Shown piece after piece: positions 36,229 to 48,826 of a DNA stretch of 64,000 nt; the stretch's first letter is position 1; the number at the start of each line of letters is the position of its first letter. Source of the DNA: Prinia subflava (taxonomy: Eukaryota; Chordata; Aves; Passeriformes; Cisticolidae); NCBI RefSeq assembly GCF_021018805.1, contig NW_026960607.1:1738501-1802500 (forward strand), written 5' to 3'. The translations under genes and the position numbers were made by a program. Below the pieces are notes generated by a model that worked only from the letters and a program-made list of their open reading frames with translations, searched no databases and was not told the origin of the DNA.

Positions 36229-37586
36229 GCCCATGTCCGGATCGGGCAACGCGAGTTCAGCTCAATCCAAGACCCCTGCGTCCCCGCAGCCTGCATCAGC
36301 GGGACCCGATACCCATCCACGAGCGTCCCTCTGTCCTCTGCCGGAATCTGATTCGGATGAAGAAGTTTTGGAACCTGACAGCCGTTGTGCGGCGCAATCG
36401 CCGGAAAAGCCGCAGAGATCAACGGAGCTACAGCAAATCATAGCCGAGCTTGCTAAGCTCTCAAACCGGCAAAATCAACTAGAGCAAAGGACAATCGAGC
36501 TGTCTCATTCCCACAGAAAACATATAATGTGCAACCCTTGTCGTCTATACCTAACCAGCAGACACTGCCATCCAATGCCCAGCAGATGGCGCTGCCTGCC
36601 AACCAACCTGATCCACTTCTGAACCGCTGGGCAGAGGTAAAAAAGAACGCCATCCTAGATAAAGACTTTGAAGCGGCCAATGTTATAGCTTGCCCTGTGG
36701 TGATCGAGCAAAACGTTGCTAAATGGCAACCACATGAATGGAAAGTATTGCAATCTGCGAAGCAGACGGTTGGCCAGTATGGAATTCGTTCAGAAGCTTC
36801 TAAAAGTATTATTCAATATATTTTTACAGCTGACCTCTTGTGCCCTGCTGACAGTTCCAATATTGCAGCACTTCTGCTCACGCCATCCCAATTTCTCATC
36901 TTTGAAAGAGAGTGGAAACGACTAGCAACTGAGGAAGCTAATAGGCATCAAACAGTGGGAGATCCATTTTATGGGATCCAGCCGGATATGCTGACGGGCC
37001 AAGGAGCTTACGCTATGACGAATGTACAGCTGACTTTTCCCATTGAGATTCATCAGCTGTCCCAGGCACTGGCCTACAGAGCTTTGCTGTTGGTGCCAGA
37101 CAAGAAGAAGCCTCCATCCTATGCTAACGTCAAGCAAGGAGCCACAGTATCGTTTGCACAGTTCATTGATCGTCTTTCCACAGCTTTGAAAGATGCTCCA
37201 GATTTGCCTGATGAGGTGCGGGACTATTTGTTTCGCTCTCTTGCATTTGAAAATGCTAATGCACGCATGAAAACCATATTAGCCTCCCTTCCCCAAGGCT
37301 GTGGCGTGGACGAAATGCTAGTGAGAGCAGCGAGAGCAGAGCAGACTAACCAAACAGCAGCTTTCACAGCAGCAATGCAGAGTGCAATGCAGCAACAGGG
37401 ACATGTTATCGCAGCTGCATTGACAGGGAAGCCCTTTAACCGTTTCACTAACAGCAAAAAACCACCAACGAACTTCCCTTGCAACCGCTGCGGTGAACCA
37501 GGTCATTTTAAGCGGACCTGCCGGAAGCCTGTTTGGTGTCACAGATGCAATGTGGACACTCATGCTACAGAGGTCTGCAGAAAACA

Positions 37587-37593
37587 GGGAAAC
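37587..37593 (+). other. Gag-pro minus-one frameshift site GGGAAAC
   Basis: G GGA AAC lies in the correct phase of the gag frame (GGA codon at 37588). Nine bases before it the second zinc knuckle ends, and a minus-one slip enters the dUTPase/protease frame. A 6-bp stem (GAGGCA with TGCCTC) lies downstream, about 17 nt away; a pseudoknot is possible but not demonstrated. Confidence 0.75.
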
Positions 37594-38421
37594 TTCACGG
37601 CCAGCCCACCGAGGCACCGCGCCAAGACACAAATCGATGCCTCAGCCCACCAGACTCCAAAAATGACTCCTTGAACCAAAACAGACCTGCTATGTGGAGA
37701 AGCATTGGTGTAGACATAACAGCAGCAGAAGTCACTTTGCAAGATAAGGAAGTAACCTTAATCCCCACCAATGTCTCTGAACCCATTTATAATACAATTT
37801 CTTCAGCTGGAGGTTTGATATTAGGAGGAGCCTCCACAAGCAAGCAAGGTATTATGGTGGTGCCAGGAGTCATCAATGTAGATTACACTGGACAGTTAAA
37901 AATAATGGTTTATGCCCTGCAGCCTCCTGTGACAATCCCAAAGGGGAGCAGGATTGCTCAGATCATCCCCTTTGAAAACATCCTGCCATGTCGTCAGTCC
38001 CAAATGCTGCCTTACGGAAACAGAAGGAGGAGCTAGGAGCTTTGGATCTATGGGACCCAATGTTTTCCTTACAGTGAGTTTAGACCAGCGGCCACGTATT
38101 GCAGTGAAACTGCAACGAGGCGACGAGATTATTGACATGGTACCACTTCCAGACACCGGCACAGACATATCTTTAATTAATAAACTACACTGGCCTTCTC
38201 ATTGGCCTCTGAAATCCCCCTATACCCGCGTTGTGGGCGTAGGAGGCCTGACTGTTCCCTCAATAAGTGCAGATCCTATTCGGATCATCTTTGAAGATGG
38301 ACAAGTGGTTGTGGCTCATCTATATGTTGTGCCAATGCATGAAGAAATTCTGGGACTGTTAGGCAGAGATGTGCTTTCCCAAATAGGGATGGTTTTAACT
38401 ACTGACCGGCATTTTCCTTAG
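37594..38421 (+). pseudogene. ERV-C dUTPase and protease (broken between the two domains)
   Basis: Entered by minus-one slippage from gag. The first frame, to 38036, shows a dUTPase fold: GVDITAAEV, then PGVINVDYTGQLKIMVYA (motif III-like) and IPKGSRIAQIIPF. The protease follows in a different frame, open 37954-38421, with the active-site triplet DTG at 38152-38160, a flap (VVGVGGLTV) and the C-terminal LLGRD. The switch between the two lies near 38010-38035. As betaretroviral dUTPase and protease are normally one frame, this looks like an indel. Pol begins one frame back, after 38406, with no canonical slippery heptamer visible at the overlap. Confidence 0.8.
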
Positions 38422-41122
38422 TGGCCACTGCAGAGCAGCCACCCATTTTAAAAATCACCTGGTTAACTGATACCCCTGTGTGGGTTGAGCAGTGGCCAAT
38501 GACAGAGAAGAGGCTGCGAATTACCAAGCAATTGGTGCAGGAACAATTAAAAGCGGGTCACCTTCGACCCTCAGTGAGTCCATGGAATACACCGATTTTT
38601 GTCATCCCTAAAAAATCAGGGAAATGGAGACTATTACATGACCTTCGCAAGGTCAACGAGCAGATGCAAGCGATGGGTGCCCTGCAACCAGGCTTGCCAG
38701 CACCATGATTCCTCAAGGGTGGGACATTGTGATCATCGATTTGAAGGACTGTTTTTTCACTATCCCACTCCATCCTGAAGATACTCAGCGCTTTGCCTTC
38801 ACTGTGCCATCTATTAACAGAGCAGCTCCAGCACAATGGTATGAATGGGTAACTCTTCCTCAAGGAAGTCGTACCTCACCTACCATGTGCCAGATTTTCG
38901 TCAATTGGGCTTTGCAGCCAATTCGTCAGCGTTTTTCCAATGCAATAATTTATCATTATGTCGATGATATCCTTGTTGCTACTAAAGAGCCTCTGCTCAC
39001 AGAGGAATTAAACTGGCTAGTCACGCAGTTAAAACATCGCGGTCTGACTGTGGCCCCGGAAAAGATACAGCAATCAGCTCCGTGGAAATACTTAGGATGG
39101 TTGATCACGAGTGCACATATCCGGCCGCAGAAAATTACTTTACATACCAACATTTCTACATGATATGATGCTCAGAGACTTTTTGGAGACCTGCAATGGG
39201 TTCGCACCACTGTAGGAATTACCAATGATGACTTGCAACCGCTTCTGCCATGGCTACATGGTAATGATGCCAGTAGCCCTCGACAATGCACCCCTGAACA
39301 ACGACGAGCCTTAATAAAGGTGTCAGAAAAGCTACAACGTGGTTGGAGCATTCGCAGTATAGAACACCTCCCACTGCCACTGTTCCTCTCCAACGCAGAT
39401 GCCTGTCCGTTTGCCATCATTTTTCAATGGCAAAAGAAAAAGGGGGAACACCAGTCTAGGTTACAGTCGACAGCTGTTGTGATTGAATGGGTGTTCTTGC
39501 CTGTGCAGCCGAAGAGTTGTGTTATGACACGAACAGAAGCCCTTGCCATGCTCATCAGGAAAGGGAGAGATAGGATTTTAGAGATAGATGGGGAAGAACC
39601 GGCAGATATCAGTGTTCCTATCAGAAATGAAGATCTGTACTGGAAGCTGAGACATTTTGTGGAGCTGCAAGAAGCATTGTTAGGTTTTACAGGTGTGGTT
39701 CACAACCGACAGCCAAAGGGTCTGATGTGGACTCTGATTGTACGCCATCAGTGGCTGGAGAAGCCTCTGTGTTCCATGACACCTGTAGAAGGCAGAACAG
39801 TTTATACAGATGCTGGCCGAAAGACACAAAGAGCTGTGTGTGTATGGAAAGAGCAAGGAGAATGGAAGCAGCATTTAATCCACAGTGAAGCCGGAGACAG
39901 CTTGCAGACCCTGGAACTGGGAGCAGTGTGTTGGGCTTTGCAAACCTGGAATAAGGAACCTCTTAATGTGGTGTCGGACTCTTTTTATGTGGTTGGAGTG
40001 GTGCAGAGAATCGAAGATGCACTCATCAAGACCACTCAGAATCAACGCCTCGGAGAACTATTTCTACGACTGAGGAATATACTCAGACAGCGTCAGCATG
40101 CCTTTTGCGTGATGCACATTCGTAGTCATCAGTGCAGCAATGGTTTGGGAGAAGGTAATGCACGGGCAGACGCTGCAGTCAGTTGCGTTGCCCATGTCCC
40201 TCCTGAAAGCAAATTTGTAAGAGCTCGCAACAGCCACGAGAATTTCCATCAGAATGCTAGAGCTTTGCGTCGTCAATTTCAAATATCCATGAACAATGCA
40301 CAAGGGATTGTGCGTGCCTGCCCTCAATGCAGTCATCATGGGCCAGGTCTTGGCCTAGGCATGAATCCTCGAGGCATGAAAGCCCTGGAACTGTGGCAGA
40401 TGGACGTGACACACATCCCAGAGTTTGGAAGGTTGAAATATGTTCATGTTACTATTGACACCTACTCCAAATTCATTTGGGCCACGGCACAAACTGGGGA
40501 AAGAGCTCTGCACGTTGAGAGACATTTGACTGTTTGCTTTTCAGTGATGGGAGTGCCTGCAGAAATCAAGACTGACAATGGTCCAGCTTATGCGGGACAA
40601 CGAGTTGCTAGGTTTCTGCAGAAGTGGGGAGTCAAACATACTACCGGGATTCCTCACTCTCCTACTGGCCAAGCCATTGTGGAACGGGCTTATCGGACGC
40701 TGAAAGAATATCTCGCAAAGCAAAAACAAAATAATGACCTAGATGTGACCAATCGCTTATCTAAAGTACTGTTCACTTTAAATTACTTATGCCTAGCAGA
40801 AGGACGAGAAGAGTCTGCAGTTGTCATCCACCACCAGGCTGTGAAAGAAGGGAGACCACAAGCAATCCCAGGACTTTACGTATATCATAAGGACATGCGA
40901 ACGGGTGAATGGCAGGGACCCAGTCCAGTCTTGTTTAATGGTCGCAGTTATATGTGTGTTTCCGCAGGAGAAGCAGGACCTGTCTGGGTGCCGAGTCGCT
41001 TTACCCGTGCGTGTCCACAAGAAAAGATACCAACCGGCGGTGACATTCCTAGAGACACTCACAGAGACAGCAACAACTTACATGAAGCACCTCAAGAAGA
41101 CGCGGAGAGTGCTGAAAATTGA
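38421..41122 (+). pseudogene. ERV-C pol: reverse transcriptase, RNase H, integrase (broken)
   Basis: Reverse transcriptase starts at about 38421 and reads to a TGA at 38706-38708, where a one-base indel moves the frame. The palm continues from 38705 with the metal-binding YVDD at 38957-38968. An in-frame TGA at 39161-39163 interrupts the connection region, after which 39164-41122 is open. RNase H shows the four acidic residues (YTDAG, LELGAV, VSDSFYV, NARADA). Integrase has an HHCC zinc region (HENFH, then CPQC) and the DD35E triad at codons 40403, 40574 and 40682, with exactly 35 residues between the second D and the E. One frameshift and one stop disable the polyprotein, but the integrase part is intact as a reading frame. 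Confidence 0.92.
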
Positions 41123-41238
41123 CTGTTTTAATAATAATATATCATTGCACTGCAATAGCTTGACACTTAGAGACACGATAAGTTATTGGTTAAGGTTTTA
41201 AGTTAATAGCCTGTGTGCTACACTGTTTGCTTTTCACA

Positions 41239-42542
41239 ATGGGTGAAATGTTAAGCATGAGGGTGTTTGTTTTAATCAGCGTGGTAGTAGAAACAAGAAC
41301 GGGGATGTTTAACATTGACACAAGGGAGAACATGTGGGTTACTTGGGCCAAACAAACTAAACAGGATTCCTTTAATCTCTAGCTACACCATCTAATCCTT
41401 TTAGAACTTGCTTGATTGGAGTTCCACTGGCCACCATGGCAGAGTTCGAGTTTTCAACCCCCATCAGCATTGACCCAAAAGGTGCTTTAGGGCCACAAGC
41501 TGCTGCCATAGCGCGAAACCTTAGAACTGCTGGTCCAGAGCCTCAGGAGTTTGATCTTTTAGGTTCTGTGCCAGGAAACTATTGTCTTGTCTTTGGGCGC
41601 TTTGCAGTAAATTCAAGTCTATTAATCATAGACGAGCAGCAGTTGAAAAGCCATGCTACGTGGTTGTCTCCTCATTCACCATTGTATTACAATTACACTG
41701 AGTATTGTAATAATTGGGTCTGATCTGTCACACAATTGACAACAGCTGCTAAGAGATTGCCACCAGGAATCTTTCTAGTTTGTGGAGATAGAGCATGGTC
41801 CACAGTACCTCCAAACAGTGTAGGAGGACCGTGTTATTTTGGTAAACTAATCCTGTTCACACCTACTATTCACCAGGTTCTAGGCTTGCCACAAAAGGCC
41901 CAATGAGTCAAACGCAGTATGTCTCAACTCAGCCCCAATTGCAGAGATCAAGTTAAGTTATGGCAGCCTGCAGCCGTGATCTCAGCATCCGTTTTTGCCC
42001 CAGGAGTTGCTTCAGCACAAGCCCTCACACAACTGAAACATTTAGCCTGCTGGACAGGGAAACAGATTAATATAACGACGAAGTTGTTGAGTGAGCTTGC
42101 TGAAGATGTTAGTGGCATCCACCATTCAGTGCTCCAAAACCGAGCTGCGATTGACTTCCTTCTTTTGGCTCAGGGGCATGGATGCGAAGAGTTTGAAGGC
42201 ATGTGCTGCATGAATTTATCAGACCACTCACGGTCGATACATCAGCAATTAGCGCAGTTGAGGGACAACATGAAACACCTTGTAGTTGAAAACACTCCGT
42301 TTGACAATTGGCTGAAGTCTTGGAATCTCACCGGGTGGATTGTGGATTTAATTCGTTTTGGTTTAATGATTTTTATTGCTGTCATAGTAGTTTTAATGAT
42401 AGTGCCTTGCTTAATACAATGTATGCGCAAATTAGCCAGCCGTGCCTTAACGTCGGTTTGGATAGCCCAAAAAGAAAAAGGGGGAACTGTGGCCGAGTTC
42501 CTCAGGTATCGTGGGCATGATATGCTCACAGATACCATTTGA
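41239..42542 (+). pseudogene. ERV-C env remnant (surface part damaged, transmembrane part open)
   Basis: A short ATG frame at 41239-41378 gives a hydrophobic leader-like start (MRVFVLISVVVE) and stops. Surface-unit sequence continues in another frame from about 41412, with stops at 41721-41723 and 41904-41906; the second falls just before a dibasic KR at the expected surface/transmembrane junction. The surface part looks too short, so an internal deletion is likely. From 41907 to 42542 the transmembrane subunit is open: an Ala/Val-rich fusion-peptide-like region, the heptad and immunosuppressive-like region ending in a CX6CC motif (42183-42209), and one membrane helix (about 42340-42420). The frame runs on into the 3' LTR. 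CX6CC links the subunit to gamma- and alpharetroviral envelopes rather than betaretroviral ones. As a whole it cannot make an envelope. Confidence 0.85.
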
Positions 42543-42888
42543 GCTATTCCAAACTAGGCCGAACTAGGCCTCAGGCCTGGGTCTAGTAGGCCGCAGAACG
42601 TTCAGCATACGTAGTAGCAGATAAACTTATCTGCTACTAGGAATGTGTTAAGGTATGGACATTCGCAGCATAGAGGTAATGGCACTAAGTCTCCGTAGCT
42701 ACCTTAACCCTGGATTGTTTACATACTTCTGTATGTCCACTGCCTATCACAGTGCACCTGCTAACTGTAAACTATTCACTCTGTATATAACCCGCCATCT
42801 CGCGGAAATAAATCGGAGTGCATGCTGGAAACCATACTGGTTGGTCTCACGTTACTCTAGTCCCCGGTTTTACCAGAGCTCAGCTATA
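42488..42888 (+). repeat. ERV-C 3' LTR
   Basis: A 401-bp copy of 34773-35173 with five differences seen. AATAAA is intact here. Followed by CTTTTG (42889-42894). Confidence 0.93.
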
Positions 42889-42894
42889 CTTTTG

Positions 42895-45800
42895 TATAGG
42901 TTTTGATTTTACAACACAATAAACCATTTGTATTTATTAACAATTCGGGCCCAGTCATTCTCAATTGATAAATACAGAGAAGCAAAATAAATGCCAGGAA
43001 GACTTCCCTCTTTCTGAAGTGTCTTATTGCTTCTGCCTCAAGACTAGCCCTGACTGACAGACAGCTCCTGAGTTGTTTGGGTATCGTTTAACTCCTTCCT
43101 TCTGGTGAACACTACCTTAGTCAGAAAACATAATTCCCCCAAAAAAAAAAAAAAAAACAGCCAGAAAAAGAAGCTGCCTTCTAAGGAGACATGCATAGAT
43201 CTTGCCTATTTAAAATGCTTTGTTATCCTTCTCTCTAATATGTGCAGAGTAAACAGCCTCAGGAAAAGGCAGTAAAAAATAGAGAGAAATTTAAGAAGAT
43301 TAAGGTGGAAATTTTTTTTGCTCACTGAAAACATCCAGAGGGGATTTATCTTCAAAGTATATTAAATTCTAACTTGTTTTACCATAAACATACTCAGGAG
43401 AAGAAAAAGGAGATTCCTAAAATCAAGGACATCTTCACTCCCAATATTAAAATAAATTATCACAAAACTATGAAACATACTTCCCAGTCCTTCTCTTAGA
43501 ATGCCTTTTATCAGGGAAGATATTTTCAGTCCTTTTTTATGGTTCTGCCTAGGTCACTGCAGCTTCTTTATGAGTTTAGTGGAAGTACATTTCTGCTGTC
43601 TTCTTGGTTAAATATTCTCTACCCTTTGTGATCTCCTTTTGTGAGATCAAAAAAGAAATCAATATTCCATTGAAGATTTATCTTCTTGTTTCATTGTCCC
43701 AGTCCAAAATCTTATTTTGTGTTTTGTTTTACTGCTTGGTTGTTTGGGTTTTTTTGCCCTAAAATTCTTCACATTTTAAAATAAATCAGAGTATTCTAGT
43801 GATTTTTTTCAGTTGCCTATTTTGGAGCAGCATTGCTCACACCTATGTGTATAACTCAATTTTAATTATACAGACATAGAATTAACTACTCCCAGGTTAG
43901 TGCAGGATGAACTAATCAATAGAATGCTGCAGATTTTTTTGCCGAACAGCATCAAGAGAATACGTAAATCCATAATTCCCAAGACACGAGTGGAATAAAT
44001 GTCATCATTCATTTGTGAGTCTGTGGGCATGTTATGTTCTTTTGTGTGCTCATTTGAAAATATATGATACACCTCTGCCTTAAGACATTCTTTTCTCATC
44101 ATGGATGGAACAGCCCATTTGCATCATCCATAGATCAGTTATGCACTACCTTGATTGATTTATCTTATTCATCGGATAGCTGGCCAAGTGCAAGGACCTC
44201 TCTAAATTTGGTATTTCTGAAGAGACTGCAGACAGCTTCAGGACATTGTATAAATGATACGAATTTCAAATGAATAGATAAATGCTTTTCCACTTATTAA
44301 AAGTGAAATGCTGTATTTCTACATAGTCTGATATTTACATGCTAATGGAGTCTGGGTTTAACTAGAAACTCCAGCTTTCATAAATGTGAAGTAAAATGAC
44401 AGTAATCTGCTGCTGAATAAAATTGCTTTTTGCAACTACAGTTTCTACATTTTATAATCCCCATGTAATCTCTTAAGCATAGAGCTCATTCTTTAATATA
44501 GGTGCCCCAAATGAGGTGAAAGGATCCAAATCTCTGTTATTCGTGTAGACTGCATCAGACTACTAGTTATTTTATTAGAACATATAATAGACCTACCCCA
44601 ATACTGTAACTCCTGTTGCAGTTACCAGAAATAGCCCCAGAGCATTAGCCAAATGTTATATGATACACCACCAGTGAGGTCTACGTTCCTACTCTACACC
44701 AAATTCAGAAAAAAACTTCAGAAAAAATCCATTTCTTCTCAGCAGGGAAGCAGGGAATGAAAGCCTCTGAATGACTTAACATTTCACATGTTTTTCAGTG
44801 AAAAAAAGAAAAAAAACAAAACTGAAACTGTAGGAAATTATTGGGGACCTTATAAAATTGATGCAGGAGTTAAAATATCACCCAAGAGAGGAGGTCACTG
44901 CAGCACGGAAACTCATCCCAATAAGCAGCTGTCAGTTGTCAGACAGTAGCTACAGACACTTCTCAGGGTAATCCATGATATGGTAAGGGGGCAAATGTTA
45001 TCGTAGATCATGTAAATTAGCAGGTTCCAGGAGACTATGGACAGTGTTGCAAGATGCAATTCCCAGACTGCTCAGGTGATTGAGCTGCATCTGAAACTCA
45101 AGCACTTTTGCTGACGAGATGGACACTGAGAGCATCACCCAAGACTGTGCTGTGATGGTGGAGTCAGACCCTTGCATGGTCTTATCCTTTCCTTCTGGCT
45201 TGATGTTGTGACCAAAGTATCCACGCTTTCTTTATCTGCTATAGCACTACATTAGAGTTGATTCTCAAGGGGGAATAAACATGGGCTCTTCAGTGAGGCA
45301 ACTGCTGAAGACCGTGTGAATGCACAAGGAAAGAGCTGTATTGGCAGATGCAAACTTACCTTTGTACTGTACCAGATAAAGACTCTCCCACAGGCCTGTC
45401 AGCATTCAAGTGGAAAAGGACTGTGATGCTGTGCATCTGGACAAACCTGGTGCAGACAAGAACAGGTGGGTGGGAGTGAGCTGGAGGCAGCCTAGGACAG
45501 TCCAGTAGACATGGAATTAAGATGACCATCCCACGCTTATTAATGGAAAACACCTCCAGCAAAATCATCTCCCTGCCCCTATCCTCTCTACTCTAAAGAA
45601 GTATGTCACACTTTGGCAGCTCAGCAACAGCTCCTTGTCCTACCTATTCTATCTCTAACCAACCAGTTTTCACTTCTTATTGAGCAGCTACAAGGTTGTT
45701 TAATCCTAATAGATGTTTGCTGTGGCTCTTCTTGCCCTGTCTCTCCCTATTACTATTTTACAAGAAAGCATGGGGTTCACTTGCCGGCACACATGTAAAA

Positions 45801-48306
45801 GCTGGTCCTCAGAGACTTAACAGACTGACTATTCTGTTCCAAAGGAAAATGTGCAAAAACTAGGCACATAAAGATAAATTAATTGATTTAAAGCCTCTGT
45901 CTGGTTAAGCCCTCTGTGTTTATTCATCTTCTCATTCTGTAATGGAAGAACGCTGGCCAGATTAACTAAGTGCAACATGACTTATTGCTGTGTTTTAGCA
46001 GAGTGTTCTATATTTTTTCCTTTTAACCTATAAAAACTGAGTACTGAAAGGTTAAGTGAACACAGATTCCAGACTTAATCACATTTTCTTCTCACCATGA
46101 CATAAACTCTATTCTGTGTCTATTCACTATTTGCAGAACAAAGACAGGATATCCTAGAAAAATCAATATTTTCTCAGTGATGGTGGTTGTCCTCAGCTAG
46201 CCTCCAGATAACACAATAAGAGGTTTTAAGAAACTGACAGCAGAATTGATAGCAACTGCTTTTGATCAGGTACCTTGTTTGGAAAGTGACTTCAGTAAGA
46301 ATTCCCATTTTGTAAATGAGGTCTGGTGACTTTATATTGACATACCATATAATGGATTGTAAAAAGCCAATTTTAGTGGTGCAAAATTACACAATCTTTC
46401 ACAAGCCTGGCCTGCTGATGCACATTTTTCCTTTTCTTGTAGCAGTCTGCTATAGGATATAATACATACTACAAAATTTTATTGCTCTACCCATGCAATT
46501 AGAGAAATTTTATTGAAATACAGAATCATAAAAAGAGAAGTTTCCCCTCATATTTTTTCTTTGAAAAGCTATTATCAGTAATTCTGTAGTTTGTGTCACA
46601 TTGTAGCCACAAAAAAAATGAGACAGATCCTGATAACTTTTCTGTCCACTTCAGCCATGCCACTTCATAAGTGTTGACAATTTGCTGTCTTTGGAAAGGC
46701 CAAAGCATGTATTCTCAAGGGGCTGAAAGGAAAATGTTCCATAAATGCCGAGGTAGAACTTGGCACCATGGTAATTTGGCAGATGAACAGCACTGTACAT
46801 AAACAAGTAAAGAGAGGGAGCTTAAATTCTAAATACCCTCTTGAGAAAAGATAAAAAACAGCTCCTATGAACAGTGAACAGAAGCTTTCAGGAAAACTAA
46901 GATCATTGATTTTTGTCATGAATGACTTATGATTATGGCTGTGTGGTTGGGATGGGAATTGAAAATTATGCAGTACAAAGTACTGTGTTCTCCAGTCTCA
47001 TGAGAGATTCCACTTACACTCATTAGATAAGACACCGTGTCACATTTGTTAGATATTAGGGCTTAAATACTGTATTTTGCTCATTAATCCAATTATCTTC
47101 CGGTTTCACTACATCTTTAGATGACATTAATGTATCATCATCAATTAATAGAAACTTTTTCTATTTCTGTGCATATCTATGTAGAGGAAAATGCACAGGC
47201 TGTAGAATAGCCACTGATTTTCCACTCAAATGATCTGCTTCAAAGTAAAGCTGACCAAGCTGCAATTTTATTTCCACACCTCTCATACTTTTATTATGCA
47301 ACACACAAACACTAAAAATAAGAATATATATGGCTCAGAGTTCAGCCTGACAGCTGGCTATCTGACAAAAGAACAGATTAAGCAACGTGGCAGGATCTCT
47401 GATCCAGCAGATGAACAGGCTGTATTCTGCCTTCTGCATATTAACACTTTTCAGATCTGAAGGGGATCTGCTGTGACCCACGTGCGTTTTAGCTCTGCAC
47501 TGCACAGCACTCAGGATATTCAGTAATCTGTTACCACACCCCACATCCTTGATATCTTTCACAGTTACCATCCAATACCAATTCAGGGTTTCATAATGCA
47601 CTCTTACAAAAGCTTTCAAAACATTACTCTGCACTGAAACAGTAGACAACCTTCTCAGAGACCGAAGTATAGCCTTGCTCTTTATTTCAGGACTTTAGTC
47701 CGCATCTAGTCCCCTTCTCTTAAAATACAACCAAAGATTAACAGAAGGCAGAAAATGAACCTTCAAACTCACCAAATAAGCATATTCAGTTTTAAGTACT
47801 AACATTAAACTACTACTGTGCAAAGTGGCATTCTGCTCTCTTCTATTTTCCAGGTCTTTTGCAGCTTTCCTTTACAGTCCATGACTTTCTCTTTGTGGGC
47901 CTGAACTACATCCTCCACCAAAAAAAAAAAAAAATCTATGCTTGTATTCTGCTTTTTCTTGCACTTACTTGTGGCTTGAAAGGAATCCAGTTGTGCAGTT
48001 AGGCCCAGATCCAGAAAAACACATGAACACGTGATTTATATATATGAATAGTACCACTGTGCAGGATGCAGGCTCTTTCCCAATAATTGCCATCAGTCTT
48101 TTCCCTGCTGTTTCCTCTTTGTTCCCCATTACTGCATGTGACCTTTCTGTTTTTTCCAAGATTTTCCTGTAAATTCAAAACTGGGTACAGTCTTTGTCTA
48201 TGATCATGCTTAGAACAGAAGGGAGTGGGGTCTCAGATGAACTGAGACATGAAGTACATATGCAATTTTGTTTAAAATGAGATGTCAGTTCTGTCGATGT
48301 GCTCAC
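42895..48306. other. Intergenic DNA between ERV-C and the 48.3-kb LTR
   Basis: AT-rich sequence without a recognisable gene or repeat family. The short open frames here are not supported by any domain. There is a 17-bp A run near 43141-43157. Confidence 0.5.
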
Positions 48307-48826
48307 TGAGAGCCAACGGGCTCTGTCACAGCTAGCCCAGAGCAGCAACAGGCGCCGTAAGGGGGGTCAGTCTGCGAGCAACGCAGGCAATACTGACTCC
48401 TGTGAGTTCTTTGCCTAGCAGAGGCTTGTGTGAGCGATGGAGATTCGACAGGCAGTGGAAGGAAAGGAGGAAACAAATTCCAGACGAACAGAGGGTTTAT
48501 TACAAACACATCTCCAGCCCCGAACTGTTCCAGGGGCGGAGGGTTTTTGTCCGAGGGATTCGGAGGGGGGGGCAAAGGGGGTGGTCAGCCGCTGCTAGCC
48601 AACCAGGGCAGGTTGCCAGGGGATATGGGGGCAGTAGAACATAACTTGGACCAATCAGGAGAAAATAGGAGGGATTTACAAAGGCGGGAGAAATAACCGT
48701 GTGCCGCATAACAGGTGCAGGAGTCATGTGAGTTAAACAAAGGAACAATTGAGGGGTGGGGTACAGAGAACCCCACAAGTACAAAATTATACAAAGCATA
48801 ACCAATTAAATTAACACTCTGCCACA
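48307..48826 (-). repeat. Solo LTR (-)
   Basis: Read on the - strand it begins TGTGGCAGAGTG (48826 leftward) and ends GTTGGCTCTCA at 48307. The order on that strand is promoter-like GC-rich sequence, then AATAAA (the TTTATT of GGGTTTATTACAAAC at about 48492), then a downstream U5-like part. GC content is well above the flanks. No exact target duplication was found, so the edges are approximate. Confidence 0.6.

Larger units (their letters stand above)
35451..37674 (+). pseudogene. ERV-C gag (broken)
   Basis: The first ATG at 35451 reads 37 codons to an in-frame TGA (35562-35564), then stays open to 35855. A run of eight C at 35816-35823 is a likely site of the first frameshift; gag-like sequence continues in another frame at 35888-36622, and again in a third from 36529 to 37674. 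The first part is matrix-like (TEWKEIGDLLWDSV), the second a Pro/Gly-rich linker with MAAPM and a short coiled coil (ELAKLSNRQNQLEQ). The third holds capsid, with the major homology region (QGATVSFAQFIDRL, from about 37135), and nucleocapsid with two CX2CX4HX4C zinc knuckles (37480-37521 and 37537-37578). One nonsense codon and two frameshifts mean that no full Gag can be made. Confidence 0.88.
34773..42888 (+). mobile_element. ERV-C: near full-length, defective endogenous retrovirus
   Basis: 8.1 kb with 401-bp LTRs (34773-35173, 42488-42888) and exact target duplication CTTTTG (34767-34772, 42889-42894). The order is primer site, leader repeats, splice donor, gag, dUTPase, protease, reverse transcriptase, RNase H, integrase, env, polypurine tract (AAAAAGAAAAAGGGGGAAC before 42488). 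Five LTR-LTR differences were seen, so it is older than ERV-A and ERV-B but still young. Every gene carries at least one inactivating frameshift or stop. The two-knuckle nucleocapsid and the dUTPase upstream of protease are betaretrovirus-like features, whereas the CX6CC envelope transmembrane part is alpharetrovirus-like. ERV-A shares its LTR and gag ancestry. Confidence 0.95.
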
